The notes beneath the pieces were generated by a model. It was given only the letters and a program-made list of their open reading frames with translations, was not told the origin of the DNA and searched no databases. A stretch of DNA of 64,000 nucleotides from Archaeoglobus sp. JdFR-37 (lineage in GTDB: Archaea > Halobacteriota > Archaeoglobi > Archaeoglobales > Archaeoglobaceae): the NCBI GenBank assembly GCA_002010215.1, contig MTMY01000003.1, positions 94,142 through 158,141 of the forward strand. Reading direction: 5' to 3'. Positions 25,745-36,213 of this stretch are shown here, one piece after another. Both the position numbers and the translations under genes were made by a program. How positions within the stretch are numbered: position 1 is the first letter of the stretch; every line of letters starts with the position of its first letter.

Positions 25745-26884
25745 TCATGCATAGGCTGTTTCACCATGCTGGGAAACGTCCAGCCCTACGTACTCCTCTT
25801 CCTCGCTTACTCTCAATCCAATCAGAACATCCACGAACTTTGCTATGGCAAATGTCACAATGAAGGCATAAGCAATGGATGTAACCACTGCTATCAGCTG
25901 AGACACTAGAAGATGCACATTTCCTGAAATTAGACCAGTCTCACCAAAAATTCCAAGAGCTATGCTACCCCAAGCTCCTCCAACACCATGTATTGCCCAA
26001 GCATCCAAGCTCTCATCAAGCCTTGCCTGTATCCTGAAGAGCATGGCCTTGTAGCATATCAGTCCTGACACAACTCCTATTACAAGGGCTGAAGGAATGT
26101 CAACGAAGCCAGCTGCTGGCGTTATAGCGGCAAGACCTGCGATGGCCCCAGTTACTATGCTCAGCGATCCTGGCCTTCCATTGTGCCACGAAAGCACCAT
26201 CCAGACAAAAGCTCCGGCTGCTGCTGCGGTATTGGTGACTATGATGGCCCTCACAGCCGTTTCGTTGACGGCTAAAGCACTTCCCCCATTGAATCCAAAC
26301 CAGCCAAACCAGAGGAGAGCTGCTCCAAGCAACGTCATGGGTATGTTGTGAGGCTCTATGCTATGCTCTCCGAAGCCCCTCCTTGCCCCCAGAGCAATTG
26401 CTAGGGCTAAGGCACCGAAGCCTGAGCTAACATGAACAACAATGCCTCCGGCGAAGTCCAAAGCCCCAAGCTTCGCCAGCCAGCCGTTGCCCCAAAGCCA
26501 GTGAGCGAAGGGGTCGTAAACGAGAGTCGTCCAGAGCAGTCCGAATACGACGAAGGCTGAGAGCTTCATTCTCTCTGCTGCAGCACTCGTTATGATTGCC
26601 AGCGTTATGGCTGCAAAGGTGAGCTGATAGATGGCAAAGATGTCTGTGGGCATCATTCCGCCGATGCCAATTATGCCGCCTACATCGTCACCAAAGGACA
26701 GGTTGTACCCTGCCAGAACCCACTGAAGGCTCACCAGTACGTAAGCGATGAATGAAAGCGTAATCATATAAATGGCATTCTTTTTTCTGACCATGCCTCC
26801 GTAAAACAATCCCACGCCGGGAGTCATCAGCATAACTAAGGCCGTTGCCACCATCAGCCATGCTGTATCAACTTCACTCACCAT
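25745..26884 (-). CDS. amt: ammonium transporter
   Basis: This Amt/Rh channel of 379 residues has about 11 membrane helices. The twin pore histidines are in [15 protein letters not shown] and [12 protein letters not shown]. Signature [30 protein letters not shown] is intact (split here for reading as [13 protein letters not shown] and [13 protein letters not shown]). The C-terminal tail is cytosolic and is the contact for GlnK, encoded next. The upstream region has AT-rich promoter-like DNA (26890-26960). Confidence 0.95.
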   Translation of the reverse strand: MVSEVDTAWLMVATALVMLMTPGVGLFYGGMVRKKNAIYMITLSFIAYVLVSLQWVLAGYNLSFGDDVGGIIGIGGMMPTDIFAIYQLTFAAITLAIITSAAAERMKLSAFVVFGLLWTTLVYDPFAHWLWGNGWLAKLGALDFAGGIVVHVSSGFGALALAIALGARRGFGEHSIEPHNIPMTLLGAALLWFGWFGFNGGSALAVNETAVRAIIVTNTAAAAGAFVWMVLSWHNGRPGSLSIVTGAIAGLAAITPAAGFVDIPSALVIGVVSGLICYKAMLFRIQARLDESLDAWAIHGVGGAWGSIALGIFGETGLISGNVHLLVSQLIAVVTSIAYAFIVTFAIAKFVDVLIGLRVSEEEEYVGLDVSQHGETAYA

Positions 26885-27101
26885 TTAATCACCCAAAACT
26901 GGCCCAGAGAATCAATTTTTAAGGTTTTTTAATAAAATGTCATAAGATTTCATAAATTTTTCATGGTTTGGCCTATTACTTACAATTATTTTCAGTTTAA
27001 AATCAGGTTGATGAAAAACTTCTTAATAAATGAAAGTGTTTCTGTTAATTTTCCAAACAAAAGCAGATAACTTTAAGATTCTACCACGCATCCCACTCTT
27101 A
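26885..27101. other. AT-rich intergenic region between divergent amt and moaD
   Basis: This 217-base region holds both promoters. Oligo-A/T stretches at 26918-26940 may belong to the amt promoter, and ATAACTTTAAGA at about 27067-27078 may be the TATA element for moaD, 25-30 bases before its ATG. No gene is visible. Confidence 0.4.
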
Positions 27102-27371
27102 ATGGTGAAGGTTAAGCTCTTCGCAAACTTCAGGGAAGTGACAGGTAATAGGGAGATTGATGTTGATGCAGCGGATGTTGAAGACCTCCTCAAAAAGCTG
27201 AGTAGCATGTATGAGGGACTGAAAGAGCTCATTTACGATGAGAATGGGGAAGTGAAGGATTACGTCCAGATCATGGTGAATGGAGTACATGTTAGAGGTC
27301 TGAACAGCCTGAGGACCAGGCTCAATGAGAATGACGTGGTTGCCATATTCCCTCCGGTTAGTGGTGGTTGA
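27102..27371 (+). CDS. moaD: MoaD-like molybdopterin synthase sulfur carrier
   Basis: This 89-residue beta-grasp protein ends exactly at the functional Gly-Gly (FPPVSGG). It would carry the thiocarboxylate sulfur for molybdopterin. ATG 27102 begins MVKVKLFANFREVTG. Its TGA is directly followed by the moeA ATG, so the two are coupled. It is a paralogue of the AOR-linked MoaD at 4898-5188 but lacks that protein's tail. This makes it the likely canonical pathway member. Confidence 0.9.
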   Translation: MVKVKLFANFREVTGNREIDVDAADVEDLLKKLSSMYEGLKELIYDENGEVKDYVQIMVNGVHVRGLNSLRTRLNENDVVAIFPPVSGG

Positions 27372-28556
27372 ATGAGGCTGTTCAAAGAGCTTTTGAGTGT
27401 AGATGAGGCAAAAAAAATTTTCCTGAGCAAAATAAAATCATTCGGAGAAACCGATAAGGATGTGGAAAAAATAAGGATCTCTGAAGCTCTCTCCAGAGTA
27501 GCTGCATCTGATGTGGCATCATCAGTTGACATCCCCCACTACGACAGAGCTGCCATGGATGGGTTTGCTGTTGTGTCAGAGGCGACAAAAGGTGCATCTC
27601 CATCCAATCCTGTTTTGATGAAGCTCGGAACCCATGTGGATGAAGAGACGTGTGTATGGGTACATACTGGAGATGCGATGCCAGAAGGCGGCGATGCAGT
27701 TGTTAAGGCTGAGGATGCCGAGGTGGTTGGGGAGTACGTTGAGGTATTCAGACCCGTAAGGAAGTACGAGAATGTCGGCAGGAGAGGGGAGGACGTTAAA
27801 AGGGGCGATGTACTCATCAGGAAAGGAGACATCATGAAGCCTGCCCACGTTGCTATCTTGAGAAGTGCAGGGATTGAGGAGGTTGAGGTTTTCAGAAAGC
27901 CATGCATCTTTGTTCTTCCAACCGGAGACGAGCTTTTACCTCCAGGCGAAGAGCTGAAGCCGGGGAAGGTTTACGAATCCAATGGAATAATGGTTTCCAG
28001 CTACGTCACCCAGTGGGGAGGTATTGCTGAGCTCCACCCGCTGGTAGGAGATGATGCGGATGAGATTGCCGAGGTTATCGAGGAAGCCGGAGGGGATCTG
28101 ATTATCACCACAGGCGGTACAAGTGTCGGCAAGCGTGACTACATGTTGGACGTGCTATCAAAACACGAACTCCTTTTTAGGGGCATCGCACTGAGGCCGG
28201 GAAAGCCGACTTTGGCAGGCATCGTAAATGAAAAGCCGGTTTTATCCCTGCCAGGATTTCCGACAGCATGTATAGCCGTCATGCACATATTGCTTAAACC
28301 TGCAATGGAAAAAATGCTTTCCACAAAGTTTGGTGTAAGTCTAAAAGTGAGACTGCTTGAAAATGTTACATCAAAAATTGGCTTTACATCCTTTGTCAGG
28401 GTAAAGATTGATTTTGAGGCCATGACTGCTTTGCCAATCGCCACCTCAGGTTCAGGAATCCTCAGCAGCGTCACTGCTGCAGATGGTTACATCCTGATTC
28501 CGGAGAACGTAGAGGGGTTTGAAAGAGGTGAACGGGTTACAGCTTATCTTTTCTAA
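27372..28556 (+). CDS. moeA: molybdopterin molybdenumtransferase MoeA
   Basis: This 394-residue enzyme inserts Mo or W into adenylated molybdopterin. Hallmarks are SVDIPHYDRAAMDGFAV, HTGDAMPEGGDAVV, LPTGDEL and TTGGTSVGKRDYM, then the C-terminal LPGFPTACIA. In this organism the tungsten AOR at 5.2-7 kb is a plausible client. The start abuts the moaD stop. No fused domain is present. Confidence 0.95.
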   Translation: MRLFKELLSVDEAKKIFLSKIKSFGETDKDVEKIRISEALSRVAASDVASSVDIPHYDRAAMDGFAVVSEATKGASPSNPVLMKLGTHVDEETCVWVHTGDAMPEGGDAVVKAEDAEVVGEYVEVFRPVRKYENVGRRGEDVKRGDVLIRKGDIMKPAHVAILRSAGIEEVEVFRKPCIFVLPTGDELLPPGEELKPGKVYESNGIMVSSYVTQWGGIAELHPLVGDDADEIAEVIEEAGGDLIITTGGTSVGKRDYMLDVLSKHELLFRGIALRPGKPTLAGIVNEKPVLSLPGFPTACIAVMHILLKPAMEKMLSTKFGVSLKVRLLENVTSKIGFTSFVRVKIDFEAMTALPIATSGSGILSSVTAADGYILIPENVEGFERGERVTAYLF

Positions 28557-28607
28557 ATTTCTGGTTGGAAATTCATAGAATATCAAAATAAAATAAAAAA
28601 AGAAAAG

Positions 28608-28616
28608 CTTAAATAC
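28608..28616 (+). promoter_or_regulatory. TATA box of the ATP synthase operon
   Basis: CTTAAATAC preceded by purine-rich AGAAAAG (BRE-like) lies 68 bases before the atpH ATG. A 5' leader of about 45 bases is predicted. Confidence 0.45.
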
Positions 28617-28683
28617 ATATCTCGGTTAAACTCCCCAGAATTCCTTTGCGAGTCCCTATCCTCATTTTAAGAGGTGTGTGTGC

Positions 28684-29013
28684 ATGGAGAAGGCAGAGAT
28701 ACTCAGAAAAATAAAAGAAATTGAACAGAAGGTCGAGGAAGAAATAAAAGCGGCAGAGGAGGAAGCTAAGAAGAAAGTTTTTGCTGCCAGAGAAACAGCA
28801 AGACAGATTGTTGAAGATGCCGAGAAGGAGGCGGAGAAAATCAAAGCAGACATCCTAGAAAAAACCAAGGCTGAGCTGGAGAAGGAGAAGGAGAAAATAA
28901 GAGAGACCAGATTGAAGGAGATCAACAGTATTGTTTCTAAGGGTCAGGAAAGGATTGACGAAGCTGTTGATTATCTCTACAAGGAATTCGTGAGGATGAT
29001 GGAATATGCTTAA
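28684..29013 (+). CDS. atpH: A-type ATP synthase subunit H
   Basis: This peripheral-stalk coiled coil of 109 residues is rich in Glu/Lys heptads (KKVFAARETARQIVEDAEKE). It pairs with subunit E to form the stator linking A1 to subunit I. ATG 28684 follows GAGGTG by 7 bases. First gene of the operon; its end overlaps atpI by 8 bases. Confidence 0.88.
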   Translation: MEKAEILRKIKEIEQKVEEEIKAAEEEAKKKVFAARETARQIVEDAEKEAEKIKADILEKTKAELEKEKEKIRETRLKEINSIVSKGQERIDEAVDYLYKEFVRMMEYA

Positions 29014-30922
29014 GCCTGTGGAGATGGTAAAGGTCTGTATTGTGGGCCCAAAAGATTACTTCAAATCCACAGCCGAGACTCTTCACAGGCTTAATGTGCT
29101 TCACATCGAGGATTACAGCGGAGAGGAAGGGTACTTCCAGATTGGTGCACCGCTTGATGAGGCATCAAAACTATCACGTTTCGTGGTCACGCTTCGCTCT
29201 CTGCTCAGTTACGTAAAGCTGGATGGAGTATACGAACCTAAAAAAGTTTACAGCGTTTCTGAACTCAGCCAAGTGGCTGAAAGCAAGGTTTCAGAACTTG
29301 AGAGTATGATAACCTCTAAAATTGACGAGATAAGAGATATCGAGGATAGACTGAGGAGAATTGCCGATGAAAAACGCCTGATTGAGCCGCTGATTGCCCT
29401 TGGCTTGCCCCCTGAATTGCTTTCTGGATACAAAAACATAACTGTTTTTGTAGGTTTCATAAGAAGCGATCCGCTGGAGAGGATAATGGATGTAACCAAG
29501 GATTTTGAGAGATTTATAGCTGAATTTGAAAGAGAATATGTTGTGGCTGTTTTTGTCAAAAATGAGGCTGCAAATGATGTTTTGAGAGTTCTCCAGGAAT
29601 TGGGGTGGAGAGAAATCAGTGTCCCGATCAAAGAAGGCAGTTTTCAGGATAAGCTTGTAGAACTGGATAGAGAAGAAGTGGAGCTCAGAGAAAAGCTGGA
29701 AAAGCTCAGGGCTGAAATTGAAGCTCTAGAGATGGAAAACCTCGATCTGATGCTTGCCCTTGAGGAACACTTAAGCATTGAACTTGAGAAATGCGAGCTT
29801 CCGTTGAAAGCTGCCACCAGCAAGTATGCATTCATAATTGTTGGATACGTCCCGAAGGAGAAATTTGAGACATTCAAACAGGAGACTGAGAAGAACAAAG
29901 TAGTTGTTCTCGAAACAAAAGATGATGTATGGAAGCCGCCAACAGCTTTCAAGAATCCTTCTGTTGCCAAACCCTTTGAGTTGCTGACAACATCATTCTC
30001 AATTCCAAAATACACGGAAGTTGACCCCACAACCGTCATGGCATTCTTCTTCCCAATATTCTTTGGATTCATGTTGGGCGACATTGGATACGGTGTAATC
30101 CTGATTGGCCTGTCTCTCTGGCTCTCAAGAATCTTCAAAACAGAGGGCTGGCAAAGCCTTTTGAGAATCCTTCTGTATTCCGGCATATCCACAGTTATAT
30201 TCGGTCTGGGCTTTGGAGAGTTCTTTGGATTCGAGCTATTCGGACATGAGAGCATTCTTGGTGGGGAATTCGAGCACTGGGAGCCTATATTGGGCAACAG
30301 GCTTTACGATGCGCCAAAACTGCTTGTGGTAACTCTGGCGGTAGCAGTAATCCACATGAGTCTGGGCTTCATTTTCGGAATCAGAAATGTTGCCAAAGAG
30401 CACGGTTGGAAACATGCCATTGAAGAGAAATTTAACTGGTTCATGGCGCTTATAAGCATAGCATTTATCATCACGGGCTTCATAATGAATACGCTCGCTG
30501 GAATTCCCGTGTTCTCTTTGAATTTCGCCTACATCGCAGCTGTACCCCTGATATTGGCCTGGGCGGTGCTTACGGTGATGGGAGAAGGGCCGATGTTTCT
30601 GATAGAGTACCTCACGTTACTCAGCAACACCATAAGTTACGCTCGATTGCTGGCTGTTGGCTTGGCGAGCGTTGGCTTTGCAATAGCTTTCAACAAAATA
30701 GCCTTTGAAATGCTAATGCCTGCTGGTATAGTGGGCTTGATAGCCGGGATTATCATACTTGCCTTAGGACATTTCATAAACATACTTCTTGGCATACTCG
30801 ATCCCGGCCTTCAGAGTTTGCGACTCCACTATGTGGAGTTCTTTGTGAAGTTCTTTGAAGGGGGTGGCATACGCTACAACCCCTTTGGTAGGATTAGAAA
30901 ATACACAAAGGAGGAGGTGTAA
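29006..30922 (+). CDS. atpI: A-type ATP synthase subunit I (membrane a-subunit)
   Basis: This 638-residue protein has a cytoplasmic N-terminal half with coiled coils (about residues 1-330) and a membrane half with seven or eight helices. The conserved arginine needed for ion transfer lies in TLLSNTISYARLLAVGLA. FGFMLGDIGYGV is another family block. It contacts the K ring and both stalks. Confidence 0.95.
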   Translation: MLKPVEMVKVCIVGPKDYFKSTAETLHRLNVLHIEDYSGEEGYFQIGAPLDEASKLSRFVVTLRSLLSYVKLDGVYEPKKVYSVSELSQVAESKVSELESMITSKIDEIRDIEDRLRRIADEKRLIEPLIALGLPPELLSGYKNITVFVGFIRSDPLERIMDVTKDFERFIAEFEREYVVAVFVKNEAANDVLRVLQELGWREISVPIKEGSFQDKLVELDREEVELREKLEKLRAEIEALEMENLDLMLALEEHLSIELEKCELPLKAATSKYAFIIVGYVPKEKFETFKQETEKNKVVVLETKDDVWKPPTAFKNPSVAKPFELLTTSFSIPKYTEVDPTTVMAFFFPIFFGFMLGDIGYGVILIGLSLWLSRIFKTEGWQSLLRILLYSGISTVIFGLGFGEFFGFELFGHESILGGEFEHWEPILGNRLYDAPKLLVVTLAVAVIHMSLGFIFGIRNVAKEHGWKHAIEEKFNWFMALISIAFIITGFIMNTLAGIPVFSLNFAYIAAVPLILAWAVLTVMGEGPMFLIEYLTLLSNTISYARLLAVGLASVGFAIAFNKIAFEMLMPAGIVGLIAGIIILALGHFINILLGILDPGLQSLRLHYVEFFVKFFEGGGIRYNPFGRIRKYTKEEV

Positions 30923-30925
30923 AAA

Positions 30926-31141
30926 ATGCCTGTAGAAGGTTTGGTAGCAATTGGTGCTGGTCTGGCTGTAGGATTGGCTGGAATAGGTGCTGGATTGGGT
31001 GAACAAGCAATCGGTGCTGCTGCAGTAGGAGCAATGGCAGAGGATCCAGAATTCTTCGGTAAAGGTCTGCTGATGACCGTTATACCGGAAACCATCGTCA
31101 TATTCGGATTGGTCGTAGCGTTCCTGCTGATGTTCATCTAA
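30926..31141 (+). CDS. atpK: A-type ATP synthase subunit K (c-ring proteolipid)
   Basis: This 71-residue two-helix proteolipid is of the simple 8-kDa type with one ion site. The carboxylate is in VIPETIVIFGLV on helix 2, and helix 1 has GAGLGEQAIGAAAVG. A Gln in helix 1 together with Glu-Thr in helix 2 resembles sodium-binding rings, but ion choice cannot be settled by reading. RBS GGAGGTG precedes it. Only one K gene is present. Confidence 0.95.
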   Translation: MPVEGLVAIGAGLAVGLAGIGAGLGEQAIGAAAVGAMAEDPEFFGKGLLMTVIPETIVIFGLVVAFLLMFI

Positions 31142-31170
31142 CTTCATTTTATATTAAAAGGGTGACAGGA

Positions 31171-31722
31171 ATGCCTTTGGAACCAATAATTGAAGAGATC
31201 ACAAGAAAGGGACAGCTAAGAGTTTCAGAGATTCGCAGTGAGGCTGAGAAAGAGGCAAGTCAGATAATTGAAGAAGCAAAGGAGAAAGCTGAAGAGTTGC
31301 TGAAAAAAGCGAGAGAAGAGGCTGAAAGAGAGTCAGAGAGATTGAGAAAGCAGGAAATAGCTGCGGTGAACCTGGAGCTTAAAAGAGAAGAACTCAACAA
31401 AAGAAAGGAAGTGCTTGATGAAGTATACAGCAGACTCATAGAGAGATTGAGAAACATGGATGCAGAAGAAAGAAAGAAGATCCTGAGCAAAATTATCGAG
31501 AAATATGGCATGGATGGCTACAGAATTTACTCCAATAAAGAAGATGAAGAGCTTGTGAAAAAACTCACGAATATGGAGTACGCTGGTAACATCAATTGTG
31601 TTGGTGGGGTAATAATCGAGAGCCCCGATGGCAGCTTCAGAATAAATATGACATTTGATGAGCTTGTTAAGGGAATATACGAGGGCAAGATGAAAGAGAT
31701 TTCAGATATGCTTTTCAGGTGA
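31171..31722 (+). CDS. atpE: A-type ATP synthase subunit E
   Basis: This peripheral-stalk protein of 183 residues has an N-terminal coiled coil (EAEKEASQIIEEAKEKAEEL) and a C-terminal alpha-beta head (GGVIIESPDGSFRINMTFDE). I chose ATG 31171 after GGGTGAC. The in-frame GTG at 31162 is part of that ribosome-binding site. Confidence 0.93.
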   Translation: MPLEPIIEEITRKGQLRVSEIRSEAEKEASQIIEEAKEKAEELLKKAREEAERESERLRKQEIAAVNLELKREELNKRKEVLDEVYSRLIERLRNMDAEERKKILSKIIEKYGMDGYRIYSNKEDEELVKKLTNMEYAGNINCVGGVIIESPDGSFRINMTFDELVKGIYEGKMKEISDMLFR

Positions 31723-31728
31723 AATTCC

Positions 31729-32769
31729 ATGGCGTTGCTAAGAAGAATTAGTACAAAGCCAGCTGAATGGGCATATATCGTTGCCAGAGTAAGGGTAATG
31801 AGCAGGAAGCTCATACCCAGAGAAGACTACAACAAGCTTCTGAACATGGACATCCATGAGATTGCCAGGTATCTGGAAGAGAGTGAGTATAAGAGGGAGA
31901 TTGATGAGTTAGCCTACAAATACAGCGGAATGGACCTCGTAGATTATGCCCTCTCGCTCAATCTTTCGAGAACATATTCCAAGCTGATCAGAATATCCAA
32001 GGGTGTGCCAAGGCAGCTTATTGTTCAGTATCTCCGTAGATATGACTTCTGGAATCTGAAGAATATAATTCGCGGGAAGATGTTCGGCTTTCCAAGAGAA
32101 GAGGTTGAGGCAACACTGGTAATCGCTGGAGAATACGATGAGCAGTTTTACAGAGCGCTCATGGCTAAGGAAACCATTGAAGACATCGTAAAAACCTTCG
32201 AGGGCAAACCTTTCTATCCAATTCTGGATAAGCTCGTAAAGGCATGTCCACTGGCAGAATTCGAGGACGAGCTTGACAAGTTCTATTATCAGAGTCTCAC
32301 TTCTATATCCCCCGAAACAATAGATATGAAATACTTCTTGGAGTTCATAAGAATGGAGATTGACATCAAAAACATCAAAACAATTCTCAGACTGAAGACA
32401 GAAGGAGCTGAGATGGACGAAATAGTGCCCAAGATTGTTCCCGGCGGATATCAGCTGAAAGAAGATGTTGCAAGAAGGCTGGCAGCTATGGAATTGGATG
32501 AGCTCATGAAAAGCCTGGAGGGCTTCTGGTTCCATGAAGCAATCAAGGATGTCCTAAGAGAACCTCTAAGCAGGATTGAGGTGTACTTTGACAGAATGTG
32601 GGCACAGAAAGTAGTGTCTAAATCGCATCACTTCCCGCTCTCGATACTACCTGTATTATCCTACATGCTTCTTAAGAAGATAGAAGTAGATAATCTCAGG
32701 ATTTTGGCCAGGGGTAAGGCTGAAGGATTGCCAACAGAAGCCATCAAGGAACAGCTGGTGATAGTATGA
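31729..32769 (+). CDS. atpC: A-type ATP synthase subunit C
   Basis: This 346-residue V-ATPase d-type subunit couples the central rotor to the K ring. It is helical with three similar bundles, and YIVARVRVMSRKLIP at the N-terminus and NLRILARGKAEGLP at the C-terminus match the family. Its TGA overlaps the atpF ATG. Confidence 0.94.
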   Translation: MALLRRISTKPAEWAYIVARVRVMSRKLIPREDYNKLLNMDIHEIARYLEESEYKREIDELAYKYSGMDLVDYALSLNLSRTYSKLIRISKGVPRQLIVQYLRRYDFWNLKNIIRGKMFGFPREEVEATLVIAGEYDEQFYRALMAKETIEDIVKTFEGKPFYPILDKLVKACPLAEFEDELDKFYYQSLTSISPETIDMKYFLEFIRMEIDIKNIKTILRLKTEGAEMDEIVPKIVPGGYQLKEDVARRLAAMELDELMKSLEGFWFHEAIKDVLREPLSRIEVYFDRMWAQKVVSKSHHFPLSILPVLSYMLLKKIEVDNLRILARGKAEGLPTEAIKEQLVIV

Positions 32770-33071
32770 AGAAGATGGCCGTGATTGGAGATCCAGAATT
32801 CAATGTTGGTTTTAGGCTTGTGGGTATTAGAGATATTTATGATGTTAGCAGTCAAGAAGAGCTTGAAAAGGCTGTGAGGGAGACTCTTACCCGAAAGGAT
32901 GTAGGTGTTGTTGTTATAAGGTACGATTTACTGAAAAAGCTTCCTTATGCTCTCCAGAGGGAGGTTGATGAGAGCGTTGACCCCACCTTTGTTGCGGTGG
33001 GTGGAGAAGGTGGAATTGAAGAAATTAGAGAGAAAATAAGAAGGGCGATAGGTGTTGACCTATGGAAGTGA
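32766..33071 (+). CDS. atpF: A-type ATP synthase subunit F
   Basis: This 101-residue central-stalk protein has a Rossmann-like fold. Start [19 protein letters not shown] is typical. ATGA overlap with atpC and a 10-base overlap with atpA indicate tight translational coupling. Confidence 0.93.
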   Translation: MKKMAVIGDPEFNVGFRLVGIRDIYDVSSQEELEKAVRETLTRKDVGVVVIRYDLLKKLPYALQREVDESVDPTFVAVGGEGGIEEIREKIRRAIGVDLWK

Positions 33072-34795
33072 AAATGGCAGTTGGTGAGGTTTATCGTGTA
33101 TCTGGACCACTTGTAGTGGCAGAAGGATTGAAAGCCAGAATGTACGACGTGTGCAGGGTGGGCGAAGAAGGACTGATGGGTGAAGTCGTTGGACTTGTAG
33201 GCGATAAGGTGTTGATACAGGTTTACGAAGATACCAGCGGTATAAGGCCTGGAGATAAGGTAGAAAACACAGGAATGCCCCTCAGCGTTGAACTTGGCCC
33301 AGGTTTGCTGAAGTCCATTTATGATGGGATTCAGAGGCCATTACCTGTGCTGAAGGACGCAAGCGGCGATTTCATTGGGAGAGGTATTCACGCTCCTGGG
33401 CTTGACAGAAAGACCAAGTGGGAATTCACTCCCACTGTTAAGAAGGGTGAGAAGGTAAGTGGTGGAGACATAATCGGTACGGTTCCAGAAACCGAAATCG
33501 TTGAGCACCGCATACTTGTTCCTCCAAGGGTAAACGGTGTTATAACCGAGATTTATGAGGGGAGCTTTACTGTGGATGAAACTGTAGCTGTTCTTGATAA
33601 TGGCACTGAGCTGAAGCTCTATCACACTTGGCCGGTAAGAGAATCTCGCCCCTTCAGAGAGAAGCTCCCGCCAGTCGTTCCGCTCATAACTGGACAGCGC
33701 ATTCTAGATACTCTCTTCCCCGTGGCAAAAGGTGGTACGGCAGCAATTCCGGGCCCCTTCGGAAGTGGCAAGACTGTCACCCAGCATCAGCTCGCAAAAT
33801 GGAGTGATACGCAAATAGTGGTGTACATTGGATGTGGAGAGAGAGGTAACGAGATGACTGAAGTGCTTGAGGAATTCCCAGAGCTTGAAGACCCGCGAAC
33901 CGGCAAGCCGCTGATGGAGAGAACAGTGCTCATAGCCAACACTTCTAACATGCCCGTTGCGGCAAGAGAAGCCAGCGTTTATACGGGAATGACAATTGCA
34001 GAATACTTCAGAGATATGGGTTATGACGTGGGCCTGATGGCTGACTCCACAAGCAGATGGGCGGAAGCTATGAGAGAAATTTCAGGAAGACTTGAAGAGA
34101 TGCCCGGTGAAGAAGGATATCCCGCTTATCTTGCTTCTCGTCTCGCAGAATTCTATGAGAGAGCTGGCAGAGTAAGAACGTTGAGCGGAAGCATTGGGAG
34201 CGTAACAGTTATCGGTGCAGTATCTCCGCCAGGCGGAGACTTCAGTGAGCCTGTGACTCAGAACACCCTCCGTATTGTGAAGGTCTTCTGGGCTCTCGAT
34301 GCCAAGTTGGCTGCAAGGAGACACTTCCCAGCCATAAACTGGCTACAAAGCTACAGCCTTTATGCTGATACCCTTAATGAGTGGTTTGTGGAGAACGTTG
34401 CTTCAGACTGGAGTGAACTGAGAACCTGGGCCATGGAGGTGCTGCAGGAGGAGGCAAGTCTGCAGGAGATTGTCCAGTTGGTTGGTAGCGATGCGTTGCC
34501 AGAGTCGCAGAGACTGCTTCTGGAAGTTGCTAGGCTCATCAGGGAGGTTTACCTACAGCAGTATGCATACCATCCTGTGGACACCTACTGTGATCCCAAG
34601 AAGCAGTATGATTTGCTCAAAGCCATTAAAGAAGTGAATGACATGTTCTTCAAGGCTCTGGAGGCCGGTAAGCTGGTTGATGAGATAATAAACGTTCCGG
34701 GCAAAGAAGAGTTTGCAAGGGCCAAGTTTGAGGAGAACTACAAAGAAGTCCTTGAGAAGGCGGTTGAAACCATGAAAAAGGCACTTCTGGGGTGA
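33062..34795 (+). CDS. atpA: A-type ATP synthase catalytic subunit A
   Basis: This 577-residue nucleotide-binding catalytic subunit has the A-type P-loop [17 protein letters not shown] and the insertion region typical of A/V ATPases, then [24 protein letters not shown] in parts ([22 protein letters not shown]). The length shows that no intein is present, unlike some archaeal homologues. Start ATG 33062, with ATG 33074 as the alternative. Confidence 0.96.
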   Translation: MEVKMAVGEVYRVSGPLVVAEGLKARMYDVCRVGEEGLMGEVVGLVGDKVLIQVYEDTSGIRPGDKVENTGMPLSVELGPGLLKSIYDGIQRPLPVLKDASGDFIGRGIHAPGLDRKTKWEFTPTVKKGEKVSGGDIIGTVPETEIVEHRILVPPRVNGVITEIYEGSFTVDETVAVLDNGTELKLYHTWPVRESRPFREKLPPVVPLITGQRILDTLFPVAKGGTAAIPGPFGSGKTVTQHQLAKWSDTQIVVYIGCGERGNEMTEVLEEFPELEDPRTGKPLMERTVLIANTSNMPVAAREASVYTGMTIAEYFRDMGYDVGLMADSTSRWAEAMREISGRLEEMPGEEGYPAYLASRLAEFYERAGRVRTLSGSIGSVTVIGAVSPPGGDFSEPVTQNTLRIVKVFWALDAKLAARRHFPAINWLQSYSLYADTLNEWFVENVASDWSELRTWAMEVLQEEASLQEIVQLVGSDALPESQRLLLEVARLIREVYLQQYAYHPVDTYCDPKKQYDLLKAIKEVNDMFFKALEAGKLVDEIINVPGKEEFARAKFEENYKEVLEKAVETMKKALLG

Positions 34796-34800
34796 GCTGG

Positions 34801-36186
34801 ATGAAGGAGTACAGAACTATAAATCAAGTTGCTGGACCTCTTATTTTTGTAGAAAAGACTGAACCTGTTGGATATGGAGAACTGGTCACAATTACCCTCC
34901 CAGATGGTTCAACCAAGAGAGGTCAGGTCCTCGATACTTCCAAAGATATCGTCATCGTTCAGGTTTTTGAGGGGACACGAGGCATCGATACTGGTTCAGC
35001 TGTTCGCTTCGTGGGGGATATAGTCAGACTGAATGTCAGCTACGACATGCTTGGAAGAATTCTCAGCGGTTCTGGTGATCCCATTGATGGCGGGCCAAAA
35101 ATAGTGCCTGAAGAGAGAAGGGAGATCATAGGTGCAGCCATCAACCCCTATGCAAGGGAATATCCGAGGGAGTTCATCCAGACCGGAATTTCCGCCATTG
35201 ATGGAATGAACACTCTGGTGAGGGGACAGAAGCTTCCCATCTTCAGTGGAAGCGGTCTGCCCCACAACGATATAGCTCTGCAAATAGCAAGACAGGCAAA
35301 GGTTAGAGGAGAGGGTGAGGAATTCGCTGTTGTATTCGCAGCCATGGGTATAACAAACGAAGAGGCACAGCACTTCATGAAGGACTTTGAGAGGACAGGA
35401 GCTCTTGAGAGGGCAGTAGTTTTCCTGAATCTCGCAAATGACCCGGCTATAGAAAGATTGCTTACACCACGTATGGCTCTAACAGCAGCAGAATTCTTGG
35501 CTTATGAGTACGATCTCCATGTTCTGGTCATCCTCACAGACATGACCAACTACTGTGAGGCTCTTAGAGAGATATCGGCTGCGAGAGAAGAGGTGCCTGG
35601 AAGAAGAGGATATCCGGGTTACATGTACACCGATCTCGCTACCATCTACGAGAGAGCTGGCCGTATAAGGGGCAGAAAGGGAACCATCACCCAGTTCCCC
35701 ATCCTCACAATGCCTGGAGACGACATAACCCATCCGATTCCCGACCTTACTGGCTATATCACAGAGGGTCAGATAGTTCTGAGCAGAGAGCTCCATGCAA
35801 AGGGCATATACCCACCCATAAACGTGCTACCCTCCCTCAGTAGACTGATGAAAGAAGGAATTGGAGAGGGTAGGACGAGAGACGATCACGTTCAGTGGAA
35901 CGACCAGATGTACGCTGCATATGCTGAGGGTGTGGATTTGCGTGGCTTGGTTGCTATAGTTGGTGAAGAGGCTTTGAGTGAGAGAGATCGCCGCTATCTG
36001 CGCTTCGCTGATGAATTCGAAAGGAGGTTCGTGCAACAGGGGAGGTATGAGGACAGAGACATCGATTACACCCTTGATCTGGGCTGGGAGCTCCTTGCAA
36101 CCCTGCCCGAGGGAGAGTTGACCAAGATCGAGAGGAAGTACATCGAGAAGTATCATCCTGTCTACAGGAAGAAAGCAACTGCTTGA
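34801..36186 (+). CDS. atpB: A-type ATP synthase subunit B
   Basis: This 461-residue non-catalytic subunit alternates with A. It lacks a normal P-loop ([20 protein letters not shown]), as expected for [21 protein letters not shown] is conserved. ATG 34801 lies 5 bases after GGGTGA that is within the atpA end; a GTG at 34792 is in frame. Confidence 0.96.
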   Translation: MKEYRTINQVAGPLIFVEKTEPVGYGELVTITLPDGSTKRGQVLDTSKDIVIVQVFEGTRGIDTGSAVRFVGDIVRLNVSYDMLGRILSGSGDPIDGGPKIVPEERREIIGAAINPYAREYPREFIQTGISAIDGMNTLVRGQKLPIFSGSGLPHNDIALQIARQAKVRGEGEEFAVVFAAMGITNEEAQHFMKDFERTGALERAVVFLNLANDPAIERLLTPRMALTAAEFLAYEYDLHVLVILTDMTNYCEALREISAAREEVPGRRGYPGYMYTDLATIYERAGRIRGRKGTITQFPILTMPGDDITHPIPDLTGYITEGQIVLSRELHAKGIYPPINVLPSLSRLMKEGIGEGRTRDDHVQWNDQMYAAYAEGVDLRGLVAIVGEEALSERDRRYLRFADEFERRFVQQGRYEDRDIDYTLDLGWELLATLPEGELTKIERKYIEKYHPVYRKKATA

Positions 36187-36213
36187 ATCATCTAATTTTT
36201 TAGAGGTGTCATC

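Noticed and set aside
33062..36186. Intein in ATP synthase subunits A or B
   Set aside because: Both genes have normal length (577 and 461 residues) and an uninterrupted P-loop region.
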